A stretch of 64,000 nt of DNA from Eledone cirrhosa (lineage: Eukaryota; Mollusca; Cephalopoda; Octopoda; Eledonidae), in assembly GCA_964016885.1 (NCBI GenBank), contig OZ024743.1, forward strand, positions 340,353,907 through 340,417,906, read 5' to 3'. The translations under genes and the position numbers were made by a program. The notes below the pieces were generated by a model. That model saw only the letters and a list, made by a program, of their open reading frames with translations. It searched no databases and had not been told where the DNA came from. Below, one piece after another: positions 12,007 to 23,879 of this stretch (positions are counted from its first letter, which is position 1; every line of letters starts with the position of its first letter).

Positions 12007-14342
12007 AAAAAACTAATGAGGCGGCACTGATAAACATCAACAACGAAGCACACAATATAGTCAAACACCTAGGAATAGATGACAGAACGGAGCCACTTAG
12101 GCCATGTACCCCCACATTTAAGGTAAATTTTGATTATAACCCCACAATTAGACTTATATGCCCATCCAAATCGGACATCGGGAAAATTAGTAAACATATA
12201 TTAGACAGAGTGATAGCACAAATGAAGAATAAACTAGTGATTAAACTATGGGGTAACAATACGGAAACAATTAAGTGGTTTAACAATATAGCTAACAAAA
12301 AAGTATCTAAGTTTATACAATTTGACATTAACGACTATTAATCCTCCATATCCCCAACACAAAATTATATTAGCTGCTAGGAAAACAATAATTCAATTTG
12401 AAAACGCCTATTGGGAACATAAGGATAGATTAAATAACTTTGACATCACGATGGGGGCTAACGACTCGGCTCAAGTCACAGATTTAGTAGGTATTTACAT
12501 AGCCCATAGTTTACAGAGTGAGTTTAGCGACCTTCACAGTGGAATCTACAGAGACGACGCCCTTCCCTTAGTTAAGAACCTAAATAACCAGAGCTTAGAA
12601 AGACTCCGTAAGAATATTAGAAAGACTCTCGGGAAACTAGGCCTTATCATAACGTATGAGTATAGCACTAAAACAGTTAACTTTCTGGACGCGACGCTTA
12701 ACCTAAATACGGGACTTATAAGACTGTAGTGACCTACATTCCGCGGGCTCACATACATTCTCTGTGCGTGATTTGGCTCAGCTCAGCCAATCAGCGCCAG
12801 TAGAAGAGGATGTATCCCTACGCGTTCTGAGGGAGAAATAGCCCGCAAAGATTTGAGGACGCTATCACTTGCAGCTGGACCATGCTAAGGTAAAACACGC
12901 TTGTTCTTTTGCTCCGTAAGCACAAACAATATGTAACGACAAAACATTACCTACGAGCCTGGCCAAACGCCTTCAGCCAGTCGCCCGTATTTTCTCTTGT
13001 AATCTTAATTGATTTGTTTCATTTCTCTTGGCATGCCAGCCTAATTCACTTCTTAACCTTGGTTAATAAACAATGTGAAAACAAGCTAAAGTCGTTGTCG
13101 ATATTCCTATCATATCTTTCTACCAAAGATGGTTCCTCGTGGCAATATTACAACTCTCTAAATACTTCTCCGCTAAATTAGTAACAACAACTCTTACCAA
13201 AAGACCTTTTCACAAGATTAATGAAAATTTAGCATACATCAACTGTAACTCAAACCACCCACTATCCATAATTAAATCCATTCCACGCAGCATATCCCTT
13301 AGGATCTTCCGCCTCTCGTCTAACCGACACATCTTCGAGGAACATGCAGAATACTACAATACCGCACTAGACAAGGCAGGCCACTTAGATAGAGTAGAAT
13401 ATATAGATGAAAGCCTCCGCAAAGCGCACACGAACACGCATAACACAAACTCCAGAAACACACACACACACGCATTTACGCATAGAACTATAAATAGAAA
13501 TATACGGTAAATAGAAATACAACATCGAAATCAAACAAGTCACGCAGTAGAAAATATATTTGGTATAACCCCGTATTTAACACCTCTTTTAGTTCTAACC
13601 TACCCTCTACCTTCTTTAGAATAATAAATAAGCACTTTCCAGATTCACATAGATATAGCAAAATCCTTAACACTAAATCTATTAGACTATCTTACTCCAC
13701 GGCACCAAATATGGAGGCACACATTAAGATGCTTAACGCTAAAAAGATACATAACAACACTAGAACACACATTTATAACAATAACAATACAATCACCATT
13801 GAACACAACAGAATATCTAATACACAACCACCAACTAATAGGCAAACAAAACATACCACACTTGTACAGGCATCGCCAGCCCACCAATAATGCCAAAGTT
13901 GCTCATGACAAGAATTGTAACTGCCACCTACCTGAAACCTGTCCATTACATATTAATGTGTACAGTCTAACCTGGTTTACACAGTAGAACCAGACAACCA
14001 GAAATGGTATTACATCGGAGCGACTGGGAATACATTTAAAAGCTGTTGGTATACACACCGTTACGCAATGAAGCATTCCCAGCATCGTTATGTAACTACC
14101 CTTGCAAACAAGACCTGGCAACTGAGGGAAAGTAACCATCAATACACCCTGAAGTGGAAAAAATTATCGAACGCGCCCCATATCGGAGTGGTATGAGAAG
14201 CTGTCGATTATGTGACCTTGAGCTGTTCCACATTTTGAGTTCGAAGAATAAGTTACTCAACAATAAAATTGAAAGATCAATTTATTGTAACTATAGACTC
14301 AAAGAAAAGTTTTCGCACTACAAGTGCAAATCGAACCCTTAA
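12006..14342 (+). pseudogene. PLE RT plus GIY-YIG polyprotein, interrupted and frameshifted
   Basis: RT sequence runs from about 12010: NPTIRLICPSKSDIGK, then FIQFDINDY (motif A) followed by a frameshift near 12340. FDITMGANDSAQVTDLVG leads to GIYRDDALP, the YRDD catalytic motif of this PLE type. NFLDATLNLNTG is broken at 12725 by an inserted LTR-like element and resumes in frame at 13205 as PFHKINEN. After more frameshifts come KYIWYNPVFNTS, a Cys motif (CNCHLPETCPL, 13918-13953) and a GIY-YIG core with YYIGATGN (14010-14035), then LRESNHQY and a C-terminal Cys pair. The N terminus is lost at the (AT)n tract. This is a dead copy, but the longest YRDD-type PLE here. Confidence 0.8.
12725..13200. 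mobile_element. 476-bp insertion in PLE, probable solo LTR
   Basis: The insert is flanked by AAGAC on both sides (12720-12724 and 13201-13205). Removing it restores the RT reading frame exactly (Asn-Thr-Gly-Leu-Ile-Arg-Pro-Phe-His-Lys). It begins TGTAGTGACC, is more GC-rich than its host, has no reading frame, and contains AATAAA near 13065. A 5-bp duplication, TG start and polyadenylation signal fit a solo LTR. The right end reads CCAA rather than a clean CA, so a SINE or DNA transposon is not excluded. Confidence 0.6.
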
Positions 14343-14574
14343 CCTCTTACTACCAACTGACAAACTGCATATACTTAGACTTTATACCCTCTTATTGTGT
14401 CTAACCCCTTTAATTACCCACAAAAACCAATTCCTATATCCCTCCCTTCTCCTTAATTCCTTTTCTATTTCTTTTCTTTTCTTCTTTCTCCCCCCCCTCT
14501 TTACTTTTATTTTTATCATTATTATTTTTATCTTTATTTTTTATATATATATTTATCTCTTTATATCTCCCATT

Positions 14575-14578
<4 letters not shown>

Positions 14579-14666
<88 letters not shown>

Positions 14667-14679
14667 CCTCTCTCTCCAT
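14579..14679. repeat. (TC)n microsatellite
   Basis: Pure TC apart from a few changes, within a wider pyrimidine-rich stretch (14440-14880). Confidence 0.96.
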
Positions 14680-14699
14680 CCCTCCCACTATGAACAATT

Positions 14700-15248
14700 T
14701 AATTCTCTTTAACTCACTTCACTCTAAATCGACGACATGAAGTCTACGTATCAAAACTGATCAAGGAATCCTTCTACCTCTACCCCTCCCTCCATCTCAG
14801 TTTGTCACTCTACTTCCTAACTCTTCTCCCCCTTCCTCTCTCTCTCTATACTATTCCGTTTGTCCCCCCCCACTTTCTAATTCCTCTTCCTCTCTCTATA
14901 CTAGTAAATACAATTAAAAAAATGTTTTTCTCTGTATATTAAGAACAAGTTCAAGAGTAACTTACTCACTATTTTGAAAATTTGGACGTGAACAACAATT
15001 ATCATTGAGTGGCTGCTATTTGCAGTATAGCAATATAAGGTTGCACTTACCAATGAAACGGTCGTAAATACCTGGATACAATCCTTCTCTTAATGCTTAC
15101 CTGTGTTTTCTCTTTTATACTTTATACTCCAAGATTGAACGGAATTCTTACAAACTTGTGGAGTTACCCCTAACCGTACGTTGAAACCGCCCATGAAACT
15201 GGCTTTCTTAACCACGAACTTGATCACAATAAGCAATTTTCTGCTTCC

Positions 15249-15250
<2 letters not shown>
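14700..15250. other. Non-coding, pyrimidine-rich then mixed
   Basis: I see no gene, RNA or known repeat. Confidence 0.6.
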
Positions 15251-15640
<390 letters not shown>

Positions 15641-16189
15641 GTAAGGTTGAGTAAATCTTTAGGCAGTATTCGGCTGCGCTTTCTAGCAACCAGCCTACTC
15701 GCCGACAGGCACCAATCACAAACTTTCTGCCTTGACCACTAGCCACGTTATGATTCTTAGCCATTTTGAATTCGTTTCTGGCGGGGATCATGTAAGAAAA
15801 ATCTTTGCCCAATTGAGTTATCTCCTGATGATTTCCAACCTCGTTGATTTATCCAAGATCGGATATATCCAAAAATGGAATGAAACCACCGAGGTAGAGA
15901 TATTTTGATGATTTTGGTAGGTTTATGTACATTTTTTCTTCTAACTTTGATTTTGTACCTAATTATGTATGGTTAACTATATGTCTAGTCAATTTCTACA
16001 GGCTATCAGAAATACTAGGCAAATTTTTTAAATGAGTCGTGGATAAAAAGCTATATCATTTATCTATTGTTTCTTCATAAGTATATTTTAAACTTATAGC
16101 CTCGTTTAAATGATTTTTTGTGTGGTTAATTTATGCTGATTGGGAGAAGAAATAGTGTATATACTTTATCTAATTATTCTATGGACTTA

Positions 16190-16194
<5 letters not shown>
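15641..16194. other. Non-coding DNA without recognisable features
   Basis: Mixed-composition sequence. A 69-codon frame on the minus strand shows no family resemblance. Confidence 0.55.

Positions 16195-16240
<46 letters not shown>
16195..16240. repeat. (AT)n microsatellite
   Basis: About 46 bp of AT. Confidence 0.95.
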
Positions 16241-16243
<3 letters not shown>

Positions 16244-16311
16244 TTATTCCGGGTTCAATAGGGGGTAACCACAGTAAGTAAGGTACTAAATACATAGAAA
16301 AGTATAAATAT

Positions 16312-16404
16312 TTAATATAGAAAAGCTTCTATAGGACTAGAACTGTTTCCTTCGTGAGAAATCATCAGGAAGCAGTTTTAGTCCTGTAGAAGCTTTTCTA
16401 TATT

Positions 16405-16405
<1 letters not shown>
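16312..16405. repeat. Family J foldback
   Basis: An inverted repeat with arms containing AGAAAAGCTTCTA and AGTCCTGTAGAAGC. The loop region carries the ribozyme core on the minus strand. A decayed partial copy lies at 26917-26966. Confidence 0.75.
16325..16373 (-). ncRNA. Hammerhead ribozyme, family J
   Basis: Stem I GCUUC/GAAGC, CUGAUGA, a short stem II UUC/GAA, GAAA, an imperfect stem III around CUAG, then UA. The opposite arm suggests that the ancestral stem III was a longer palindrome now eroded. Confidence 0.55.
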
Positions 16406-16407
<2 letters not shown>

Positions 16408-16459
<52 letters not shown>

Positions 16460-16502
16460 ACACACACACACACACACATACACACACGCATATATATATA
16501 TA
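16408..16502. repeat. (CA)n microsatellite
   Basis: CA repeats with one CCA break, then a short TA run. Confidence 0.96.
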
Positions 16503-16634
16503 AATTTGAGTTTGTGTTGGTTGCTTACCGACACTTCAGTATGAAGTTTAGAGCACTCAACGAAGTGCGCAGATAGGCCTGTTTCCAAGAAATGTAAGTC
16601 AACAGGTTAAAATTATCTTCGTTTATTCATATTC

Positions 16635-16694
16635 ACTGTAATATATATATTTCAGTGATAACCATATTCAATAGTCATGACCTCATCAGACCGC
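16635..16694 (-). ncRNA. Hammerhead ribozyme, family B (intact core)
   Basis: CUGAUGA and GAAA are both intact. Stem II has twelve positions with only one C.C mismatch. Stem III is UAUAUAUA, followed by UU. Stem I GCGGU/ACAGU pairs at four of five positions. Confidence 0.7.
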
Positions 16695-16832
16695 TGGAAC
16701 TTGAATAGAAAAAAACAGGGAAACATAATGGCGGAATAAAGTTTACCTTGTCAATTCGTTGATATGCCCAGATCCCAAAATAGGTGTTGTTAATCCAAAG
16801 TATGTTTCCTTGTTTTTTCTGTTCAAGTTCTA

Positions 16833-16891
16833 GCTACCTCATGAGGTCATAACTGTTGAATTATGGTTATGACCGAAATATATATTGCAGC
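16833..16891 (+). ncRNA. Hammerhead ribozyme, family B (CUCAUGA)
   Basis: Stem II begins with a perfect 9-bp helix GGUCAUAAC/GUUAUGACC, then GAAA and a UA-rich stem III. Stem I GCUAC/GCAGC has one mismatch. The invariant G5 of CUGAUGA is C here, so this copy is likely inactive. Confidence 0.6.
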
Positions 16892-16932
16892 GAATATGGA
16901 TAAACGAAGTTAACTGTTGACTTACACTTCTT

Positions 16933-16974
<42 letters not shown>

Positions 16975-16975
16975 G

Positions 16976-17510
16976 CTGTGACCCGTCTTTTTATATCCCC
17001 TTGCTGCTATCCTCTCTCTCTCCCACTTCTCTCTCTTTCTCCCTCTTACTTTCGCTCACCTCCTCTGCCAGTCACCTCTTGGCTAGCCTCCCACTATAAC
17101 TATCTCTTTCTCGCTTCCTCTTACTTTCACTCACTCCCTCTCTGCTAGTCATACTAGTCGACCACTGTACGCAGCCTCTTTTCTCGCTAACACTGCTACA
17201 GCTAAGACGAGTCTTTTTTCTCTCTCGTCAAAATTCGGCAGTTCTTATGTTCGAAATGATTTGTTGACTTGATATTTTTCCTAATTTCCCTCTCTTTACG
17301 TTGCTTCGCCCTTCGTGTCTGTTTACATGTTTTTCTCGACCCCCCTTTCTTTTATCCCAATAACTTATTTTAGTTATTGTTTCGCCCTAGGCTGAGATAT
17401 ATTGTCTCTAACGCGAAGAAATACCAATGATTCCTAGTAGACAACTGATGACGGATACTCCTCTTTTTCGCCCGTAACTTTTATTTTTCATTATATATCT
17501 ATATATATAT
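16976..17510. other. Pyrimidine-rich non-coding DNA
   Basis: CTCTTACTTTC-type imperfect repeats. No gene is recognised. Confidence 0.6.
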
Positions 17511-17513
17511 ATA

Positions 17514-17970
17514 TTGTTATACTTGGGGAGGGTCATATTGTTGTAATAATATTGTCAAAAAATAATAACAGAACATACTCACTGTTTGGCTGGCTTTCGC
17601 TTTTGTATCTTTTATATCTCCATAGTTAATTTATTTGGCAATCAATGTTTATCATTGATTGACCGACGGTTAAAAATACAGATATAAATATATAAAAATG
17701 GCGTAGAGATAACAGTACAATACAATACAATGGGAGGAAGCATAATAGTACCACTGATGATGCTGCAGATGTGCAACGAAAGAACTTTGATAGACTATAT
17801 ATATATATATTTAAATCTGTATTTTTAACCGTTGGTTAATCAATGATAATCATTGATTGCCAAATTTAAAAGATACAGAAGCGAAAACTAATCAAACAGT
17901 GAGTGTGTTCTGTTATTATTTCTGACAATATTATTACAACAAAATGACCTTCCCAAGTATAACAATATTT
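17514..17970. repeat. Family C foldback
   Basis: The arm from 17514 (ATACTTGGGGAGGGTCAT) is complemented by the arm ending near 17965. The central part carries a hammerhead-like motif. Further copies are at 29.69-30.46 and 58.49-58.96 kb. Confidence 0.8.
17754..17781 (+). ncRNA. Hammerhead-like core, family C (tentative)
   Basis: CTGATGA and GAAA are separated by a hairpin. In the three family C copies the hairpin sequences differ but pair (GUUGCA/UGCAAC at 29.9 kb, GUCACA/UGUGAC at 58.66 kb). One extra base sits between the core and stem II, and I found no convincing stems I and III, so this may be a derivative and not a working ribozyme. Confidence 0.4.
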
Positions 17971-18289
17971 GTTTCGACACACGATTTCATATCAAAAACC
18001 TTGAAAAAGAAATATATCCCACCAACACCCCACTCTCCAGAGCGTGAAATTAATAAACATTTGTTGTACTGCCTCTCTGTTTTGTCCCTGTTCAAATTTT
18101 TCCATTATATATATATATATATATATACTATACACACATTTAGGGTTTGGATTCTTCCTTTGTCAATCATTGATAGTGTCTTGCTTAAAGGAAATATAGA
18201 TAATGAATTATACACACAAATAAATAATTCACAAATATACATAGATACACATATTTGTATACATACGTACATACATACACACGTATATA

Positions 18290-18465
<176 letters not shown>

Positions 18466-18660
18466 TATGACCCCGACGGCAGAGCTCAAGCCGTTTCGAC
18501 GGCTATTTCTGAACTATTTCCGTCCAGAAATAGCCGTCGAAACGGCTTGAGCTCTGCTGTCGGGGGTCATACTTTTTCCTATTTCCCACTCTACCACCCT
18601 AAATATTGAGTACTCTGGTGCGTTATGGTCCATCTGGTTCCTTGCCACACTTCTTTTGTT
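18466..18660. repeat. Family P foldback, copy 1
   Basis: GC-rich arms around GCCGTTTCGACGGCTA face each other. A 70-bp flank ending CTTTTGTT follows. The same organisation is at 20833-21020, and a half copy without the foldback is at 60181-60262. Confidence 0.85.
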
Positions 18661-18679
18661 ATATATATATATATATATA

Positions 18680-18885
18680 TTAGAAAGTGAGGGTTTTTTT
18701 ACAAAATGACAAAAAAAAACAAGGTGTCCTACACGAGTGAAAGTATAAGGAAAAAAGATGAAATCCAAAATGCAACTGGAGTCTTTTTTTTTTTAAATAT
18801 ATTTATTTGGTTCCTTTACCGGTTTCGCAGTTCTTGTGCTTTTCAAAAGTAGAATTGAGATGGAGGGTCTGTGGTTTTTCTCACA

Positions 18886-18900
<15 letters not shown>
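18680..18900 (-). repeat. Family N repeat, copy 1
   Basis: Inverted relative to 44762-44978. It contains a hammerhead-like order (hairpin GCA/UGC, GAAA, CCGG, UA) but UUGAAAA in place of CUGANGA. Confidence 0.7.
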
Positions 18901-18923
<23 letters not shown>

Positions 18924-19079
18924 GGAATAAATGCTCTGAAATAGCGATATATATGTGAATATAGACATAGAATATTCGAAAATATTCTGTATGTTTATAA
19001 TAAACATTTTGAAGACCTAATCGCTATAGAATAGAATACGTCACGTATTACAATTAGATTCTCGATAAAAGCAAGGGAA

Positions 19080-19122
19080 GTAATCTACGCGTTTCATTCT
19101 TATTAGAAATCTTCAGGACTAC
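19080..19122 (-). ncRNA. Hammerhead ribozyme, family H unit 1
   Basis: Stem I GUAGUC/GAUUAC (one G.U), core CUGAAGA (position 7 is free in hammerheads), stem II UUCU/AGAA with loop AAUA and a flanking U.U, GAAA, stem III the 4-nt palindrome CGCG, then UA. So short a stem III is unlikely to close on its own, but two neighbouring copies can share it as a dimer, as known for other short-stem III hammerheads. Confidence 0.75.
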
Positions 19123-19389
19123 ATATCCAGTGCTTTTATCGAGAATGACACAGCTAGAGACTTATAGAATACTTAGCTGTGTACAGGAACTGGTTTGAAA
19201 GAGCGGTTGCCGGTCCGGCAGAAATTAGAAATTGGAATAAATGCTCTGAAATAGCGATATATATGTGAATATAGACATAGAATATTCGAAAATATTCTGT
19301 ATGTTTATAATAAACATTTTGAAGACCTAATCGCTATAGAATAGAATACGTCACGTATTACAATTAGATTCTCGATAAAAGCAAGGGAA

Positions 19390-19432
19390 GTAATCTACGC
19401 GTTTCATTCTTATTAGAAATCTTCAGGACTAC
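19390..19432 (-). ncRNA. Hammerhead ribozyme, family H unit 2
   Basis: Identical to unit 1, 310 bp away. Confidence 0.75.
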
Positions 19433-19699
19433 ATATCCAGTGCTTTTATCGAGAATGACACAGCTAGAGACTTATAGAATACTTAGCTGTGTACAGGAAC
19501 TGGTTTGAAAGAGCGGTTGCCGGTCCGGCAGAAATTAGAAATTGGAATAAATGCTCTGAAATAGCGATATATATGTGAATATAGACATAGAATATTCGAA
19601 AATATTCTGTATGTTTATAATAAACATTTTGAAGACCTAATCGCTATAGAATAGAATACGTCACGTATTACAATTAGATTCTCGATAAAAGCAAGGGAA

Positions 19700-19742
19700 G
19701 TAATCTACGCGTTTCATTCTTATTAGAAATCTTCAGGACTAC
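19700..19742 (-). ncRNA. Hammerhead ribozyme, family H unit 3
   Basis: Identical to unit 1, 310 bp after unit 2. Confidence 0.75.
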
Positions 19743-20009
19743 ATATCCAGTGCTTTTATCGAGAATGACACAGCTAGAGACTTATAGAATACTTAGCTGT
19801 GTACAGGAACTGGTTTGAAAGAGCGGTTGCCGGTCCGGCAGAAATTAGAAATTGGAATAAATGCTCTGAAATAGCGATATATATGTGAATATAGACATAG
19901 AATATTCGAAAATATTCTGTATGTTTATAATAAACATTTTGAAGACCTAATCGCTATAGAATAGAATACGTCACGTATTACAATTAGATTCTCGATAAAA
20001 GCAAGGGAA

Positions 20010-20052
20010 GTAATCTACGCGTTTCATTCTTATTAGAAATCTTCAGGACTAC
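20010..20052 (-). ncRNA. Hammerhead ribozyme, family H unit 4
   Basis: Identical to unit 1, 310 bp after unit 3. Confidence 0.75.
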
Positions 20053-20290
20053 ATATCCAGTGCTTTTATCGAGAATGACACAGCTAGAGACTTATAGAAT
20101 ACTTAGCTGTGTACAGGAACTGGTTTGAAAGAGCGGTTGCCGGTCCGGCAGAAATTAGAAATTGGAATAAATGCTCTGAAATAGCGATATATATGTGAAT
20201 ATAGACATAGAATATTCGAAAATATTCTGTATGTTTATAATAAACATTTTGACTACATATCCAGTGCTTTTATCGAGAAGCACTGGATAT

Positions 20291-20333
20291 GTAGTCCTGA
20301 AGATTTCTAATAAGAATGAAACGCGTAGATTAC
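20291..20333 (+). ncRNA. Hammerhead ribozyme, family H inverted unit a
   Basis: Same motif on the plus strand: core CTGAAGA at 20297-20303, GAAA at 20318-20321, CGCG at 20322-20325. Confidence 0.75.
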
Positions 20334-20600
20334 TTCCCTTGCTTTTATCGAGAATCTAATTGTAATACGTGACGTATTCTATTCTATAGCGATTAGGTCT
20401 TAAAAATGTTTATTATAAACATACAGAATATTTTCGAATATTCTATGTCTATATTCACATATATATCGCTATTTCAGAGCATTTATTCCAATTTCTAATT
20501 TCTGCCGGACCGGCAACCGCTCTTTCAAACCAGTTCCTGTACACAGCTAAGTATTCTATAAGTCTCTAGCTGTGTCATTCTCGATAAAAGCACTGGATAT

Positions 20601-20643
20601 GTAGTCCTGAAGATTTCTAATAAGAATGAAACGTGTAGATTAC
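20601..20643 (+). ncRNA. Hammerhead ribozyme, family H inverted unit b
   Basis: 310 bp after inverted unit a. Stem III is CGUG here, which still pairs with itself through G.U. Confidence 0.72.
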
Positions 20644-20763
20644 TTCCCTTGCTTTTATCGAGAATCTAATTGTAATACGTGACGTATTCTATTCTATAGC
20701 GATTAGGTCTTCAAAATGTTTATTATAAACATACAGAATATTTTCGAATATTCTATGTCTATA

Positions 20764-20820
<57 letters not shown>

Positions 20821-20832
20821 ATATATATATAG

Positions 20833-21025
20833 GAACCAGTAAGACCCCGACGGCTGAGCTCACGCCGTTTCGACGGCTAATTCTGAATTAGCCGTCGAAA
20901 CGGCGTGAGCTCAGCCGTCGGGGTCTTATTGGTTCCTATTACCCACTCTACTACCCTAAGTATTGAGTACTTTGGTGCGTTATTGGTCCACCTGGTTCCT
21001 TACCACATTTCCTTCGTTATATATA
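20833..21025. repeat. Family P foldback, copy 2 (near-perfect arms)
   Basis: Arms of about 52 bp (GGAACCAGTAAGACCCCGAC onward) are separated by almost no loop, followed by the same 3' flank as copy 1. Confidence 0.9.
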
Positions 21026-21144
21026 TATATATATATACACACACACATACATACTTATATATACATACATATATGTATATATATATATATATATGCTTAT
21101 ATACACACACACACATATATATATATATTTACATACTTACAGCC

Positions 21145-21215
21145 GAAGGTAATACATAATAATTGTTTCTACTTTAGGCACAAGGCCAGCAATTACCCAG
21201 TGCATTACTGGTAAC
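21145..21215 (-). mobile_element. SINE tail fragment (octopus-type)
   Basis: Matches the 3' end of the SINEs at 29.96, 35.12 and 56.16 kb (TTTCTACTTTAGGCACAAGG on the plus strand). Only about 70 bp remain. Confidence 0.75.
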
Positions 21216-23879
21216 GTTGGTTAGTATTATATTAATTTATATTTGGTCTTTGATTGATTCCACCGAACATATTTACTGATTTGAAATCATATCAATTACT
21301 TGCTTAAAATATGCCTAGATAAAGTATTATGAATGTCCTACTGATGCTATAGATCCCTACTTTTTCAAAACCCAGCGCTTGATAATACCATCCACGCCAT
21401 CTAGCTTGGATAATCAACCTTTAGAAATTAAAAGAAAATTTATATTTTATAACATTGATGGAAATAATATATTTTTAATCAACAATTATCAAAATATGAT
21501 CAGCTATTTTTCCATTAATTCGTTCTGCAGGTGTAGGCATGACGGCGTGTTTAAGCAATTTGATTCGCACCCAAGTTATTATGTGTTCAATTTTACTGTT
21601 TGTTATGTAGGGCAAGGGTTTTTGCCCGTAAATTTGTGTTTTTTTTAAATATAATTCAAAAGCTGTATTTATATCTCCATTAACTTTACTTCAAATCTTC
21701 TATACGCAGCATTCTAGTATAAATATTTGTTATTTGATTAATTACGCTCCAAATGAATGCAGGCCATCCAAATTAGATTGACCATATCAGCTATATTCTA
21801 CACCCTGCTTGATATATATAGCGTTGCTATACTAATATGGCACTGTAAAAAGAATCATAGGAGTAGTTATCTTTTCATAAGAAAGAGAAATATTCGAAAT
21901 GCACAGAGGTAATCTCATGTTTTTTCTGAGTACAGATCTTTTTCACTTCATTTTTCTTCACAGCGAAGGCTTCTAACTTAATATATATATTAGTTTTAGC
22001 TGTTATTGTTTTATCTCGACAATCGCAACAGGTAAAGTTAAGTCCATATAAAAATATTCTTTTTTTTCTGTGTTGTACTGCACACCGGGCAGTCATTTCG
22101 CCGTTTCGGTAGCATATTACTTTTTCTATGAAAAGAGTTTGTTAGCCCCTTGTTCAACTGTTTTCCATTTCCGGAGAAAAAGATGCTGTGACTGGTCTCC
22201 TACGACCCTTTTCACGCCCCAACGCAGACAATTTCGAGATAGATGAAAATACTTCCTCCCTTGACTGTAATTTATTTATCGACCACGAAGGGATGAAAAC
22301 CAAAATTTCTCTTGGTGACATTTTAACTTAGATGGCAAAAGGTTAGAACAAATACTACAAGGAATTCTATCCAACTCCTAACGATTTTGTCATTTCACAG
22401 TCCTTTAGAAATGTGTACTGTATAATTAATGCCCAACAGGAAAATGAAGTATGTCAGTTGACCGTCAGTGGACATGCTTGTATTTTGTTGTCTCCTCAAA
22501 TGAGTAATTATATGCCTCATTAATACTCATGATGTAGTGTAATATGTCGTTTACAGGAAGTGTCGTGCAGTGAAGTATGATTGAAATCGAAATCACGTAT
22601 TTGTGAAGTGAACGTCTTAAAAACATATTCATGTCGGCGCCCATTATAACGAAAATTTGACATTATAGATTAGGAAAGTTTTATCGCTACACTGAAAAGC
22701 TAAATATTATAAGCTTAAGTAAATCAATAGAAAAACAACAATAACGGTTTAAAGAAAACCTAGAATACACAAATCAATATACAAACACGTTTTACATAAA
22801 TTATTATCTTCTTAATTTACACAGATTTTATATATTATAAATACCAATTGGCTATTGAAAAATAAACGGATCTACTTTCTTTAATGTCTGAATTTGTGCT
22901 TTTGACATATATAATATAACTTCAAAATATTCTTATCATACTTATGAATTATTTCTTACACATATGCTGCCTATTAGTATTGTTATAAAGTTAAATATAT
23001 ATATATATATATAAAGTAAATGTCAATAGTATTCTATTTAACTATTTTCGTAGTTATTCTTCATTCAAAACAAAACATTTTTCCTCTCTATATAAATTTA
23101 CATCTCAAATGCACAGTTTAAAGTCACAAAAATATAAAATATATTGAAATCTTGCATATTTTAATGATATTTTTCTGAATTTAATTAAAATGCGGAAAAA
23201 CGTTACGTAATAAAGTATGCAACAATTAATCACTCGTATATTTTAATTATATTCTCTTATCCTTTTATATTTAATGTAAGTAGGGAAAAGCGAGTAAGAA
23301 TGTTATGGCTTTTATAATTTGAAAAACGTCTATAGGCATCTTAAATACATTTTGATTTTTGAAGATATATACAAATTGTTGATTTGAGAAATGTAATGTA
23401 TGCAGTTCATTTTCTTGTCGTCTCTCCATATTCTTAGTTCATTTACCTATCAGTATTTATACTGTTATTATCTGTTATATGTTGGTTTAACTTAGAATCT
23501 AATCTTTTTAATATTACGGATAAATCTGTTCTAAAAAAAAATAATCTTCTCGTATTTAAACTGCTATTATTTGTTATATGTTCGTTTAACTTTTCAATAA
23601 TACGGATAAATCTGGCGGACCTTTCTAAAAATAATCTTCTCGTAAACTTTCCCACCCCCGTCCTCACACACCACCATTGCTATATGTTCCAATCATAATT
23701 CAGCGGTTTATAGTAAGTTTCTCTTACCAATCTCTATCACAAAGCCACCGCCTCAGCTATTACTCCTTAAGTTTAGACCTGGTTGCTTTTCGATATGTTA
23801 AATGGACTACAGAATTTGGAGAGTCTGAACAATCTGAACACTCAATGACAATGTCAAAGATAAAGATAAATTCACCTCC
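21216..23879. other. AT-rich single-copy-looking DNA
   Basis: No repeat family shared with the rest of the window and no convincing gene. The 89-codon frame at 21379-21648 has no family resemblance. An imperfect 100-bp duplication lies at 23455-23650 (shared TTGTTATATGTT and ATAATCTTCTCGTA blocks). Confidence 0.6.

Larger units (their letters stand above)
16540..16970. repeat. Family B foldback with a ribozyme on each arm
   Basis: The left arm (16585-16710) and right arm (16810-16930) are imperfect reverse complements. Each contains a hammerhead core, one per strand. Confidence 0.8.
18921..20770. repeat. Family H: 310-bp tandem array, head-to-head
   Basis: Units start at 18921, 19231, 19541, 19851 and 20161. 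The first four are complete, and I could see no difference between them. The fifth breaks off near 20252 and joins, through about 25 bp, to one full and one partial unit in inverse orientation (20279-20770), which differ at a few bases. There is no protein-like frame. Each full unit carries one hammerhead on the strand that reads leftward in the first part and rightward in the second. Confidence 0.95.

Noticed and set aside
18680..18900. Family N as a hammerhead
   Set aside because: Hairpin, GAAA, CCGG and UA are in order, but UUGAAAA replaces CUGANGA and stem I does not close in either copy.
18921..20770. CRISPR-like array
   Set aside because: The 310-bp units are identical throughout with no repeat/spacer alternation, and the context is eukaryotic.
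21379..21648. 89-codon open frame as a gene
   Set aside because: AT-rich composition, no recognisable domain, length expected by chance.
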